From Ashinkailepas kermadecensis (Eukaryota; Arthropoda; Thecostraca; Neolepadidae): 64,000 nucleotides of DNA. How positions within the stretch are numbered: position 1 is the first letter of the stretch; every line of letters starts with the position of its first letter. The stretch covers positions 111,903 through 175,902 of the forward strand of contig JAOTOM010003674.1 in the NCBI GenBank assembly GCA_034440615.1. The letters run 5' to 3'. Below the pieces are notes generated by a model, which was not told where the DNA came from, searched no databases, and saw only the letters and a program-made list of their open reading frames with translations. Shown piece after piece: positions 22,401-34,054 of this stretch. The translations under genes and the position numbers were made by a program.

Positions 22401-24059
22401 GGGCTTTTACGGCCAGTCTGAAGGATGAAAAATCCAGGTAAACGCGGGGCTTGATATACGGAAGTGCTACGAATAAATCGCACAACAACTGGGATTTTCC
22501 AACTCTCCGTTCATTTTAGTGCTTGAAAATTAGCACAAAAACACTTCCGAAGGTCTTCCTTACGTGCCATATTTTTTACAACTCAAGAGCTCCTGACGTG
22601 TGGATGCTTGGAAAGTATGCTGCAAACGGAGACCAGTTCCTTGGTGATATGGCAAGGAAATGCTATAAGTGGACAAAAATATAATTATTTTAAGTTCATT
22701 TTCTGATTTGAGCACATAAAATACTCGACATGTGCACATTTAAGTGAAAATTATGGTGTTTTTCAATCGCTATTTGTCGATAGCTCACTGGCTTTTCCCT
22801 TCGTCACAGGTAACAACCTGAATGCCATAATTCTCCCTTGTAGTGGAAATATTTGATCCTAGCTTTTTTTATGGCATTCTTTATATTGTTCCAAGTCCTT
22901 TCCAGTATAATAGCCTCCCAGCCGTGCAGGTTAAATATACAAACATAAATTGTGAAGTGTGCATTGTGTCCTGTGGCACTATAATTTGTCACGAAAGCGC
23001 AAAACATCGCTGCGCTGAATTTCGTTTACATTCCATTGTTTTCATAGCCTTGCATTTGGCATATATGTGCATACAGTGCAGCGTAAGTTCTATGTGTACT
23101 GCCTTGAGCGGAGTTAACCTTAAACCACCTCATCCTACATTGCACAGTTGTGTGGTACAATGTAGATGATGAATATCTCAATCTACATTGCTGATATATT
23201 AGTGGCATATCTGCGTGTGCTGTTCGAAGGAAAGCATATGATCGAGGTAGGGCGCGTGGATGTCTGGAGTGGAGCGAGTGGAGCGAGGTTGTTCTGCTTT
23301 GTTGGGAGGGGGCAGATTCAGAGCTGAATGAGGCTGAAATAGATATTGTAGGGGAGAGACAGTATTGGATCTAAGGGGGCCGAATGGGCCGCCCCATGCC
23401 CAAAAAGGAACGCCACCTCATCTGCTGGAATGCTACCCCTCTAGCCTCCTTTCCACCCCCTACTGTTTGTTGAAGTGCCACCCATCCGGGAGGTCGGAGG
23501 GCACCCCCCCCCTCTGGTCCCTGCTTCCTAGGAAGGCAAGTTAGTGCCACCGCAGCACATCTTTAGCCTCCACAGCCCCACACACCCTGTAAATTCCTGT
23601 ATCTGACCCTATTTGAGACTGAATTATGTGATGCTGAATATTCCTACAGGGGAGGAGCCTTAAAATGTTGCAAGGTGTGGACAGGGCAGGAATTATGGAT
23701 CCAGCACCCAATTATATTGGCATGAGGACAAGTTTAAAAGAAACTATGAATTTACAAAAGAAGTAGCTAAAAGAAGTAGCTAAAGAAGCATGAAAGATAA
23801 TGCAACTATGAGCCAAAGGGGCCAGTGGCATAGGAACAGGGCAGTCCCCCCCCCCCCCCGCTTTGAAGCTGGTGGGCATTACCTGCCATCTTTTCATGGT
23901 CTGAGCACCCCGATCTCTCCCCCCCGAGTAGAAAACTTTTCAGTCTCATAACACATCCTGCCGCCTCACCCCCCCCCCCCCACATACAAAATGTTCCTTA
24001 TGGCCCTGACAGGGGCCATCTTAGTTACACTTTGTGGACACTAAGAACTAGTTGTCCAC
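19428..24059. other. Mam intron, left part
   Basis: No coding exon recognised. It holds a stable short hairpin (21524-21552, 'taagtgtgtc' pairing with 'gacacactta'), a small inverted repeat at about 23127-23170 and several poly-C runs (23500-23520, 23848-23860). Short frames here show no family resemblance. Confidence 0.5.
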
Positions 24060-25101
24060 AACATTTGTCGATTAGTTATCCATGAAATAATGAAAGGAAA
24101 TTATTTTCTCCTTTTAATACCAGTCTATGCTATTTTTATACACTGCTCTGCATACTGACAATGCCAATTGTGCGTGATAGCTGGTTCCAATGTTAACTAC
24201 CCTGCTGGTAAAGAAAGACTGTCTTGTCTTTATCCTGATATGGTTAACTTTGATTTTGAATTGATGGTCTCTAATAACTAATTGTATAATTTGTATTATC
24301 CTAGAGATGTATCTGTTGCTGACCATGAATAAAGTTAAATACCTTGATGAGACCTTCTCCCCTTATTTTTCTGTATCTTAGTGTACAACATTCATATCTT
24401 TTTTAATCTTGTCTCATATGCTAGGTTGCTCAAATTACTAATCCTCTTTTGCACTCTCTCTAAATATTACCAACTTTTTCCATAGCTATAGGGGATCAAG
24501 CTCCACTATTTAAAATGTGGCCTGAAATTTTGTTATTGCTTCTTTTGTATGTTGTCCATAATTTGTGGACACAATATGATGTACACAATTTTGTGTTCAC
24601 AATAACACCTAAGTTCTTCTGTTGAGTCACAGCTAGTACTTGGCTACCCATCAAGTATGGATTCCTGATATGATGTCTACCTACATGCATTATTCGACAC
24701 TTATCAAAGCTAAATTTAATTTGGCACTTTTTATACCTTTTCAATACTATTTACAAATATTGTGACCAATAGTGGTTCCAGTACTGACCATTGCAGTACT
24801 TCACTAAGAGCATCTTGTCATGAAATCTTCATGCCACCTAGCACCACTCTCTACTGTCTATCTGAAAGCCATAGCTCAAACTGATTTTCATATCAGGATT
24901 AAATCAATATGATGTCTTGTCTTGTCTATGATCACACTTGTCTGTAGCAAAATCCAAAAAGTTCAAGATATTTGTCAGCGAGATCAACCTTTTCTAAACA
25001 CATGCTGGGTGTCTCGAATCAATATGTTCCCTTCCAGAAAACAACCATTATATCCGTAATAATTGGTTTAAGCAGCGTATATCCTAAGGATGCTGGTCCT
25101 G
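24060..25101 (-). pseudogene. Decayed CR1 reverse transcriptase fragment
   Basis: Three - strand pieces in the correct order match a CR1-type polymerase. Near 24753-24900 is a motif-B-like stretch ('QWSVLEPLL' for the usual QGSVLGPLL), then 'KFSFDKCRIMHVGR' with 'QKNLGVIVN' (24496-24744), then the C-terminal 'RQSFFTSRVVN' (24114-24326). Many stops and frameshifts separate them. It is an old fragment inside the mam intron, in antisense orientation, unrelated in age to the 4.7-10.5 kb insertion. Its upstream part (24753-25101) is duplicated at 25746-26078. Confidence 0.7.
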
Positions 25102-25454
25102 CATTTACATAACTTCATTAAAAATGGTGTGGTCCCCGCATGGTCCCGACTAGACACTGCCTCAATCACGCCGTAATCTAGTAGAGGTCGCGGCGCCTTG
25201 CCGGCGGAATTAACTGCAAATAATTTGTCGCACCTCTACCACTGACCCACACTAATCTGTATCCGTTCTTTGACAGTAACGCCGCTGCTGCCTCAATCCT
25301 GTGTGCCGGGATTCTGCTATCCTGGTTTGGTCTGGCCGCATCGTCCGTCCATCACCTACATCAAACCTTCCTGCCATCCTTCTGAGGTTGATTTTTCCAC
25401 CTACATCCTGTCCTGTGTTCTTACGTCGTTGACTTGCTGCTTGGATCCGTGGGT

Positions 25455-25640
25455 ATCAGGCATGGTGAAAATTCAATTCGATGAAGCTGTCGTATGCTAT
25501 ATATGTCCTATAAATATCAGAAAAGTAATGCTAACCGACATGCGCAAAACGTGCACAGGGTGGGGAGGGGGAAAGAACTGGAGGATTTTAGCAAGGCATG
25601 TGAAAGAGAGACAATGCGACGTAAGAGGCGGGATCGAGAT
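25455..25640 (+). pseudogene. Possible frameshifted C2H2 zinc-finger segment
   Basis: Two overlapping + frames would join, by one frameshift near 25505, into C-Y-I-C followed by about a dozen residues and then H-A-Q-N-V-H, the spacing of a C2H2 finger. A basic run 'RRKRRDRD' follows. No splice sites or neighbouring fingers support a working gene. It lies in the 644 bp between the two copies of a CR1-derived duplication. A chance match cannot be excluded. Confidence 0.25.
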
Positions 25641-25745
25641 GTCCGCCCAGACCAGATTGGATGTAGCGCTGCTGTGGGGACATGTGGAGACGATGCCTCG
25701 CCGGGGCCATCTTGGTTACCCTTCACTATTACACCACTATTGGTC

Positions 25746-26078
25746 ACAAATATTGTGACCAAGTGGTTCCAGTACTGACCCTTGCAGTACTTCACTAAGA
25801 GCATCTTGTCATGAAATATTCATGCCACTTAGCACCACTCTCTACTGTTTATCTGAAAGCCATAGCTCAACCTGATTTTCATATCAGGATTAAATCAATA
25901 TGATGTCTTATCACACTGGTCTGTAGCAAAGTCCAAAAAGTTCAAGATATTTGTCAGCGAGATCGACCTTTTCTGAACACATGCTGGGTGTCTCGAATCA
26001 ATATGTTCCCTTCTAGAAAACCAACCATTATATGATTACTAATTTATTTAAATATCGTATAGCCTAAGGATGTTGGTC
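25746..26078. repeat. Direct duplication of 24753-25101
   Basis: About 330 bp repeats the sequence at 24753-25101 in the same orientation with about 5-8 percent differences, sharing for example 'agagcatcttgtcatgaaat' and 'gttcaagatatttgtcagcg'. Both copies contain the same decayed CR1 polymerase piece. At the left junction (25735-25768) the sequence is palindromic ('ttggtcaca' and 'tgtgaccaa'). Confidence 0.75.
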
Positions 26079-28418
26079 TTCAATGTATTCATTCATGCTA
26101 AAGCGCATGTGCCGGCGTGTCAAGCCCGCGCTTTCTGCCCTTGCATTAATACTAGAAGAGCGCGAGAAGGTATGTTTGCATGGTGGAGCGTTTTACCGAG
26201 CTTCCCCTAATGCATGGTATTATAGTTTTTAAGCGATTATATTACTCAGACTTGAACGGTTATGGTTGTTGATGCAATACAACTCATATTTTATGTTCCG
26301 AGTGTGTACTACATCATTGGCGTTGAAAGAACGTGGAACGATGGACAAAGACAAGAGAAGCTGTTGCTTCAGTTCAACGAATCCAAGTCGCGTTGGGGAT
26401 ATGCAAAATAATTATCTCCGTGAGATAGTACGATTTTGGTTTCGCTGTTGACTGGTATTCGTAGAAACTATCCACATTTCCAGTCACACTCGCGATCATA
26501 TCGATTCGAAGTTCAGCCATGCACAATTAAAAGTTGTTATTTGCTTGGTTAGTGCTTCCGTTGATGGCGTCGGTGCTGACTGTTCAGATGCCTCATTTCA
26601 CTCTTATATTAAATGTTGATGGTGTGCTGTATTATTTATTTACAAAGCCCAGCTGTTTGATCGAGTTGCGGCATGGCCTTCACCAGAGATGATGCTCCCT
26701 TGAGACCAAATGACTAAGGACATAAACACATCACAAAAAGCAAAACAAAAGCAGTGTCAGTATTAGTAGCATTGCCGTAGTTACGCTCCAGTTACAGCCG
26801 AAAAGCAGACGTAGAAATATGCAGGCAGATGATTCGAAAGTGCTGTCAGACACCGACACTGAACTGGTGATACGGTCGTTCTGCGGGCACTGGTTCAGCA
26901 TTTGAGGACGTGACAGGTCACGGGTATGATGACAGTTATCTGGATTGCATAGGTCAGCACCGCCACCCAGGGATGTAGGCTTCGTGATCAGGTCTGCATG
27001 ATGAGGACTGGTCAGCGAGGCAGTGGCCAAGGTGGATGGTACCTGTAACACAATACCGACCAATCAAATACACCCACATGCAGCTCATAGCATTTGGGTG
27101 AGACCAGCATGCACATTGTACATGCAGGTTTAAGTGGCAGGTGCTAGATGTGCGACATTTATATTCTCCAGGGGACGGAATATTCAATTACTTCGCGTTT
27201 ACCTTTGTACCTTTGCACGCAACACGGTCTGCCATCATACACATTGAGGAAAACCACAGCCATCAAGCACCCGGGATGCACAGGTGAAACAAACACGTCC
27301 AAGTATAACATGCAATGTAGGTCTTTGATAGGGCGGTGCACAGGTGTCCTTCCGCCATGTGCGCCAGATTAATGTGAAGAAGTACCGAACAATGGAATTG
27401 CCTGTTTCATTTCAAGCACCGCGCTACATTCATGAACTCAATAAAGAAAGGAAGAAGCAAAATGAGAAGCATGTGAAGGTACTGACCCCAAAAATGTGGT
27501 TCAGGAAGAGTGGACGCAACATACAATTTGTCCAAATTTGTATGATTATGTTTGCCACTCTGGCCATGTGTTTATTTTATTAGTATGATGGCGCAATCTG
27601 GGTTTTCATCATGATGCATCTATTCAGCGTTTTTCATCTTTCACTATCTCAGAGTGATTTTGTTTTTCATCCGCACAGGTATTGAAAAAGTAATTTTAAG
27701 ACACTGTTGCACCATCATTATTACCTTGATCCTGACCTACGCATAGAAATACACAAATATTGATGTCGCTGTGTGCACTGTCCATACATATTACGTACCT
27801 CAATGTTTGTAAGTAGGTGGGTGAAGTCAATGGTTCTTCCCTGGTACTCTGGCTTTTATTGCCGCGTCCACACACTCATAATTGTCCTTGTTTCATCAGC
27901 TTCAATCCTAGAAGTTGAATGTTCTACTGACAACTAGTAATCCTAGCTATACATTTAAGCTTTAGTACTAAGCTAGGCTTGGTTTGGATTAGTAGGCACC
28001 AAGGGCATCACCACATTTTTTTTTGCCAGGGCCTCACCCTGCCAGGACGGAAGGTGGTGGTGGGGGTGGGGGAGGAGAGGAGGGGGGAGAGGAGGGGGGA
28101 GGGGGGGGGGAGGAGGGGCATTGTAGCTGCTGTCATGGATGGGTGGATATTTCGTCCCACTTTCATTGATTCTCATCTAAATCTGAGCGTTCCCAGGGGC
28201 GACCAGAGGCCACGCTGTGGGGTGGGATGGCACGGCTGACACTGTCCCCTGGTGACGCCTCTGGTAGGTACGCAGATATATAATCAAGAAGCGAACTATG
28301 CCTAGGAATGCAGCAGTAGCGCGCTTCCCTCAATGCTTCACTGGCGTCAGAGACGGCTCGATCTGATTGCGGAATTTGGCGACAACCAGTGGCTATCAAA
28401 CTATTATCCCGTTTACAT
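26079..28418. other. Mam intron, middle part
   Basis: No recognised exon. One stretch, 27369-27477, is bounded by 'gcgccag' and 'gtactg' and encodes a basic peptide ('YIHELNKERKKQNEKHVK'). It resembles nothing I know and is probably chance. A purine-rich strand of G runs occupies 28051-28118 and could form a G-quadruplex. Confidence 0.4.
28051..28118 (+). repeat. G-rich low-complexity tract
   Basis: Nearly all G and A, with many runs of three to nine G. It has quadruplex-forming potential and is prone to assembly length errors. Confidence 0.7.
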
Positions 28419-28571
28419 GGGCGGCGAAACTTCGGAATACGATGCGATTGAAAAAAACCTAAGAAAATATTGCGCTTATAAACGGGCTTCTGATACACCA
28501 AGCACACGAAAAGCTTTACAACATTTTCGTAGGGATTCCTAATCGCGTAGTATTCGGAAGTTTCGCTGCCC
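28419..28571. repeat. 153-bp miniature inverted-repeat element
   Basis: The ends are inverted complements for about 31 bp, starting 'gggcggcgaaacttc' and ending 'gaagtttcgctgccc'. Pairing continues with mismatches further in ('cctaagaaaat' with 'attttcgtagg'). The interior is non-coding. No clear target duplication was found. It is most simply a small non-autonomous DNA element in the intron. Confidence 0.65.
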
Positions 28572-30017
28572 AGCATGCCAGTGTGCCTTAAGGTTTCACG
28601 CGTAATATATGTGATGGGTGGGAGTAGAATCACCAAAATATCTAACTTTACGGTAGTTTTGTGTATTTGAACTTGTTAGCAGAAACAAAAGTTGTCACAA
28701 ACATGTCTGGTTCACATGCTGGTGACAACATTGCCAAAATGAGATTGCTTTGCTTGCGTCAGCCAATTCCACTCTAGTCAGTTTGAGCGCGGTGCGTCAT
28801 GTTCGTAGTAAATATATACATATATATTCTGTGACTATATAACGTTGGAAACATGTCAACATTGGGTTTTCGCTACAATATCCCTGCAGCCTCCACGTTG
28901 ATCGAATGCCATGCGACCTTTTCTTGAAACATGCGCCTCCAAAAAACAAAAACAAAACAAAAAACACACCCACACAAGCGCGACGATCGTAACGCTGACC
29001 AACTACCCTAAAAATATTATGCCCGTTCGGGATAGACTCTAATGGGTGTCTTCGATTATTGGTCGTGCGGACGGCTTCGAACAGCTAACTGGATGGAACC
29101 ATTCGGAAAGAGCATAGATTCTTGAAGTTTCTTCGCAGTCCGGTTGGCCTCGAACGCACGCGCAATCCGCTCAGCCGGCACAGTCGCTCATCCACCTGGG
29201 GCTATGTTTGTACCTCCACAGCGAGGTTATGTTGTCAGTCGCCCACTCGGCCGCCCCGCAGACGTTGACCGGCGTCGTGGCTCTCGCGCTCTGGTCATTG
29301 GTCAATTTCGTGCCAGCGCCTGACTGGATATCCCAGCTTTGGTCGGATGGCGCTCCGCATTTCCCTATTTGCTGCCTAAGCAGCTCTTGGTGTTCACTGT
29401 GCCGACATCCCCGTACGTTATTGCATTACACGGTATCTACATTTTGTTTGTAGCAATATTGCTATCGCCGTCCCTGGTAGGGCTTCCTATATGACCAGGC
29501 TTTCCATAGCGATAGAAAATTACATTTCTGAATGTTATCCTTCAGTTAGCAGGTGAGAAGTGCTTCACCGCGCATTTATTGCCCCTCCCGGACAGAAATG
29601 GTCCCACAAGCCATTCGTGTTGCAAAGCAACCAGTCATTTTTTTGTGTGCAACGTCATAGGTGCTTTATGGAATTTCTAAAATATTGGTGTCACACTGGC
29701 GTATACAAAAAGTACAGTTCGAGTTAATTACCGTAGATCGGAATTAGCGCTGGTGAGATCACCCATTCTCTCATAACACATTGCGCGTCGTGTTCTAACG
29801 TTAATTTTCATCGAATCTCTGGAGAAAGTTTCTTCGTTGTTGGGGAGGGTCAAATGTGAATTTAGGGTGCGGTTTTCACATGCTTTCATCTAGGCCCCAG
29901 GCAATGACACGTGGCTGACATGTACGAAGTGTCACGTTCCTTAACCTGGCCCGGTGATCAGACGAGATAACGGCCGATGGCTTTCGCGTCGACTGATGTG
30001 GTGCCCTCTGCTTCCAG
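28572..30017. other. Mam intron, right part
   Basis: No coding stretch recognised. It ends in the polypyrimidine-containing acceptor 'gtgccctctgcttccag' at 30001-30017. Confidence 0.5.
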
Positions 30018-31103
30018 TCGACCAAGCGGCCGTCCGAGCCCGAGTCGGCCAGCGGCTCGCTGAAGCGAACCAAGCTGGAGCCGCCGGCGGCGGCGGCGGC
30101 CGGCTCGACGCCCGCTCTGGGCGAGTCGGAGAAGCCGGCGCCCGCGGCAGGTGGCGCCCCCGTTCACCCCGTTCGTGGCTTCAAGTCGGAGGCGGCCGCC
30201 CTCGTGGACGACCTGTTCGGCGAGACCAACGACATGGACTACGAGTCGATGCTCAAGGAGAACTGCTACCTGTTCCGCGAGGACGAGAACGGCGAGATCC
30301 CCGACATCGGCGACCTGAGCCGCTTCATAGACGCGCCTTTGGACGACGAGCTGAGCCTGCAGCTGGACGCGTCGACGACCGAGCGGCCGGCGGCGGCGGT
30401 AGCGGCGTCGACAGCGGCGGCCGACTCTGGTCGGCCGGCCTCAACCATCCTCCGCACCATGGCCGAACGGCTGGGTGGACCGACCGACGCGGCCGTCGGC
30501 GCTGCCGCCGCCGTCACCTCGTCGGCGGCGGCCGGCACCGCCGCGACGGGCCCCGGCAGCGCGGCGCGGCCCTACCCGGTGCCGACGGGGCGTCTGGCCG
30601 GCCGCGGCACGACACCGGAAAGCGCTGCCGCCGCTGCTGCTGCCGCTGCCGCTGCCGCCGCCGCCGCTGCTGCCGCCGCTGCTGCCGCTGCCACCGCCTC
30701 CGCAGGCCGGGTCAGCTTCACAGAGAGGCCGGCGCCAATGCCCGCGGCCGGCCCGCACGGCGCCCTGCATATGCCGCAATCGGGCAATATGAATATGACA
30801 ATGCAGCAACGGCTCAAGCTCAAAAGGCAGATGATGGCGCAGCAGTTCCTCCACAGCCAGCAACAGCAGCAAGGCGGGCACGGGCTGTTGGTGTCGCCCG
30901 GCACACCAAGTCCGCAGTACCCGGCCGCAAATTCGCCACTGGCCATCAAAGACGAGCCATCACTCAGTCCAATGGCACAGTCACTACCTCCTTCACAACA
31001 GCAGCAACATCAGCAACATCATCAACAACAGCAGCATCGGCAGCAACAGCAACAACAGCAGCAGCAACATCATCACCAACAACAGCAGCAACAACACCAG
31101 CAA

Positions 31104-31141
<38 letters not shown>

Positions 31142-31337
31142 ACAGCAGCAGCAACAACAACAACAGCAGCAGCAACATCAGCAACAACAACAAATGCAGC
31201 AGATGCAGCAGCAACACCAGATACAACAACAACACCAAATGCAGCAGCATCACCAGATGCAGCAGATGCAACAGATGCAGCACCAGCGGATGTTAGAGCA
31301 GCGGTTTGCTGCGCAGCAGCAACAACAACAACAGCAA

Positions 31338-31368
<31 letters not shown>

Positions 31369-31567
31369 TGCTTAGGGCTCCCCAGGTGCTACCGATGCAG
31401 AGGCCGCAGCAGCAAGCAGGCTTGATGAGTCAGCAGCAGATGATGGTGCAACATATGCAGCAGCAGCAGCAGCAGGGTGCGCTGCAGCGGATGCCGGTTC
31501 CGATGGGCGTACAGAGGATGGCTGGGATCCCCGCCAACATGTACCCGGGTTCTGCTGCTGCGCCGAG
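30018..31567 (+). CDS. mam: Mastermind, central acidic, poly-Ala and poly-Gln exon
   Basis: The exon follows the acceptor 'ctctgcttccag' and stops before the strong donor 'gtacgt'. It is open in the phase left by the previous exon (phase 0 in, two bases over at the end), giving 516 codons. In order: a basic, nuclear-signal-like start (S-T-K-R-P-S and K-R-T-K); an acidic block (about residues 62-112) beginning 'VDDLFGETNDMDYESMLKEN', which resembles acidic segments used by Mastermind proteins in activation; Ala/Thr-rich sequence; a run of about 25 Ala; 'AIKDEP', a match to the SUMO consensus; then long Gln tracts broken by His and Met. The Gln codons mix CAA and CAG. The frame could be read on to a stop at 31676, but the donor at 31568 and the C-terminal exon favour splicing. 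Confidence 0.8.
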
Positions 31568-32947
31568 GTACGTGCTCATCACAGCGGGGGGACGTGGTGA
31601 AGCCACATGCATCGGCGCTCTATATCATCCCAGTAACCATCAGCCGCCCACCACGCCACGTGTATTTACGCCATAGCTGAGGAATTCTGCATAGAGTGCC
31701 TTCGACAGCTTAGGGACTGGGTTTGCCTAGATCGAAATCCTACCGTGGGCACGCGAACGAGGAGTCATGGTCCTATCAGTGTAGCTCCTCTCGACAGAGC
31801 ATCTTGTGCCAGTTTTAAAGGTTCATGGTCTCTAGCGCCTCTCCGCCGTCTTCCGGTTGGGCGATTTGACGTCTCACGGGATTGGTAAGGACCGCGCCCT
31901 TTATTTTCACCAGCTACGAGTCGGATGTGAAAGGGACCACACCTGTGCACGGTGTCGTCTACGGACAAGATTCGAAAAATATGCTTTTTGCTGGATTTTT
32001 GCCATCCAGAATATTATCCTCCCCAGACAACAACAAAAAAATTGCCTCCCGTTCTTCACATTTGGAGGTTGAATGGTGCTGTTTGATGATGCGATAAAGT
32101 GCTATGCGATAATATTATCAGGATTTAACGGAAAGTGCAAACTGAGATGCTGGTTTTAAGAAAAATATCCTCCATATTTGGATATCACAAATTTTCCTCT
32201 CTACCTCCCGGATTATGAAGTACAAATCCAATCCTGCCTACGGATGGGGACGAGGAGTCCATGGGCACGGTCGTGCAGCCAGTCGGCTCATGTCGAGCAG
32301 CACCAGCTAGATTCATGCTCTCCAAGGGCGACATCTGACCACCATTGTATGTTGCTCAGAGCCGATAAGTGTAGCACAGATCCCACAGCAATTTTCTGTT
32401 GACGCGTGATTCTTTTTCTATTCTTTTTCTCCCACTGTTCTAAAGGGACAACTCAGTACTGGGGTCTTTTCACATTTGACACCACGCCCCCGGCTGCAAT
32501 ATTGAATAGGCGTAGGCCTCGTTCGTATGCCTCGTTCAACGGCACATGAAGATTATCCGCTTGCCTCTTTGACACACACAGAACTTGCTCAATTATAGCA
32601 TCAGAAGATGATTTCTTGTTAAGAAAGACTTGCATTGCAGATTGCAACGTTCGACTAAAACACTGATGTGCCATGCTCAAAGTGCAAAATATGGACGGCT
32701 GGTACTGATGTAATATGAACACTGCTATCCACTGATTACACCGAACACCAAAATTATGGTCGAGCTCCCTTGCATTGCGATCACGATTGGCAGATTTGGG
32801 GAATTCTGTTGAATCCTTACTTATATATAGCTTTGGTGTTTCGTGTCTCTTGAGAAACATCGAAATTGTACTTTGATAGTCATATTTAAACAATAGTGGA
32901 TTCGGTTGCAGGTGTGTTATATTAATTCGATTAGTCGCATCTGTGTT

Positions 32948-32988
32948 AAATCCTGTCGCACTGCCCCTGGGGCAGTGCGATAGGATTT
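32948..32988. repeat. 41-bp near-perfect palindrome
   Basis: Twenty-base arms ('aaatcctgtcgcactgcccc' and its complement) flank a single central base, with one mismatch that would be a G-U pair in RNA. In pre-mRNA this would be an extremely stable hairpin about 260-300 nt before the last splice acceptor. Confidence 0.8.
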
Positions 32989-32997
32989 CGTATCTGT

Positions 32998-33243
32998 GGC
33001 CGCTGGAGACTGACTGACGTATGGCTGGCAGCTTCATGCCGCAGGGTATATGGCGGCTGTAGGCTGACTATATGATCGGCTGGTTCTCCGGCAGCTCCAT
33101 GCCGCAGGGCATGTGGCGGCTGTAAACTGACTGACAGTGCACGGCCGGCAGGTTATCCGGCAGCTCCATGCCGCAGGGCTTGTGGCGGCTGTAGACTGAC
33201 TAACTGTACGGCCGGCAGGTTCGCCGGCAGCTCCATACCGCAG
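32998..33243 (+). repeat. 63-69-bp array repeating the splice-acceptor region
   Basis: Four units contain 'cggcagctccatgccgcagg', 'gtggcggctgtagactgact' and 'acggccggcaggtt'. The 'gccgcagg' core occurs near 33038, 33101, 33170 and 33237. The fourth core is the acceptor region of the last mam exon ('taccgcaggcgag'). All four copies carry an equivalent candidate AG. Confidence 0.75.
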
Positions 33244-33248
33244 GCGAG

Positions 33249-33882
<634 letters not shown>

Positions 33883-33980
33883 CGGTAAATGCCAGATTGG
33901 CCTTGTTATTATTTTGTGTACAAGCCGATGACCTGTGTTTGGAAATGTTATTGCGCACAGTGCTGCGCGGCGGACTCGTA

Positions 33981-34054
33981 GTGGCGGTACAGTGAAGCCG
34001 CGTGGTACCGCCCTAGAGTGGCGGTACAGTGAAGCCGCGTGGTACCGCCCAAGA
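33981..34054. repeat. Tandem pair of 37-nt hairpin units downstream of mam
   Basis: Two copies (33981-34017 and 34018-34054) of 'gtggcggtacagtgaagccg' and the rest of the unit differ at one or two bases near the end. Each contains 'ggcggtac' pairing with 'gtaccgcc', so each would fold into an 8-bp stem. They lie 100-170 nt after the mam stop codon and so are probably in its 3'UTR, where they could be RNA elements. This role is inference. Confidence 0.7.

Larger units (their letters stand above)
31568..33248. other. Last mam intron
   Basis: Starts with the donor 'gtacgtgc'. No internal exon was recognised. Its right end holds a near-perfect palindrome (32948-32988) and a four-copy tandem array (32998-33243) that reaches the next exon. 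The 194-codon - strand frame at 32453-33037 has no recognisable domain. Confidence 0.5.

Noticed and set aside
30993..31283. Poly-Leu and similar frames opposite and out of frame with the Gln tracts (also 33034-33510, 33344-33538 and 33526-34230)
   Set aside because: They are shadows of CAG/CAA repeats in the mam exons and have no domain or splice support.
29954..31375. 473-codon Arg/Ala/Thr-rich + frame overlapping mam exon 3
   Set aside because: It is an out-of-frame reading of the GC-rich and Gln-coding sequence. The mam frame has the conserved acidic block and fits the splice phases.
32453..33037. 194-codon - strand frame in the last mam intron
   Set aside because: No recognisable domain, it overlaps the palindrome region, and composition is like the surrounding intron. 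Left as intron.
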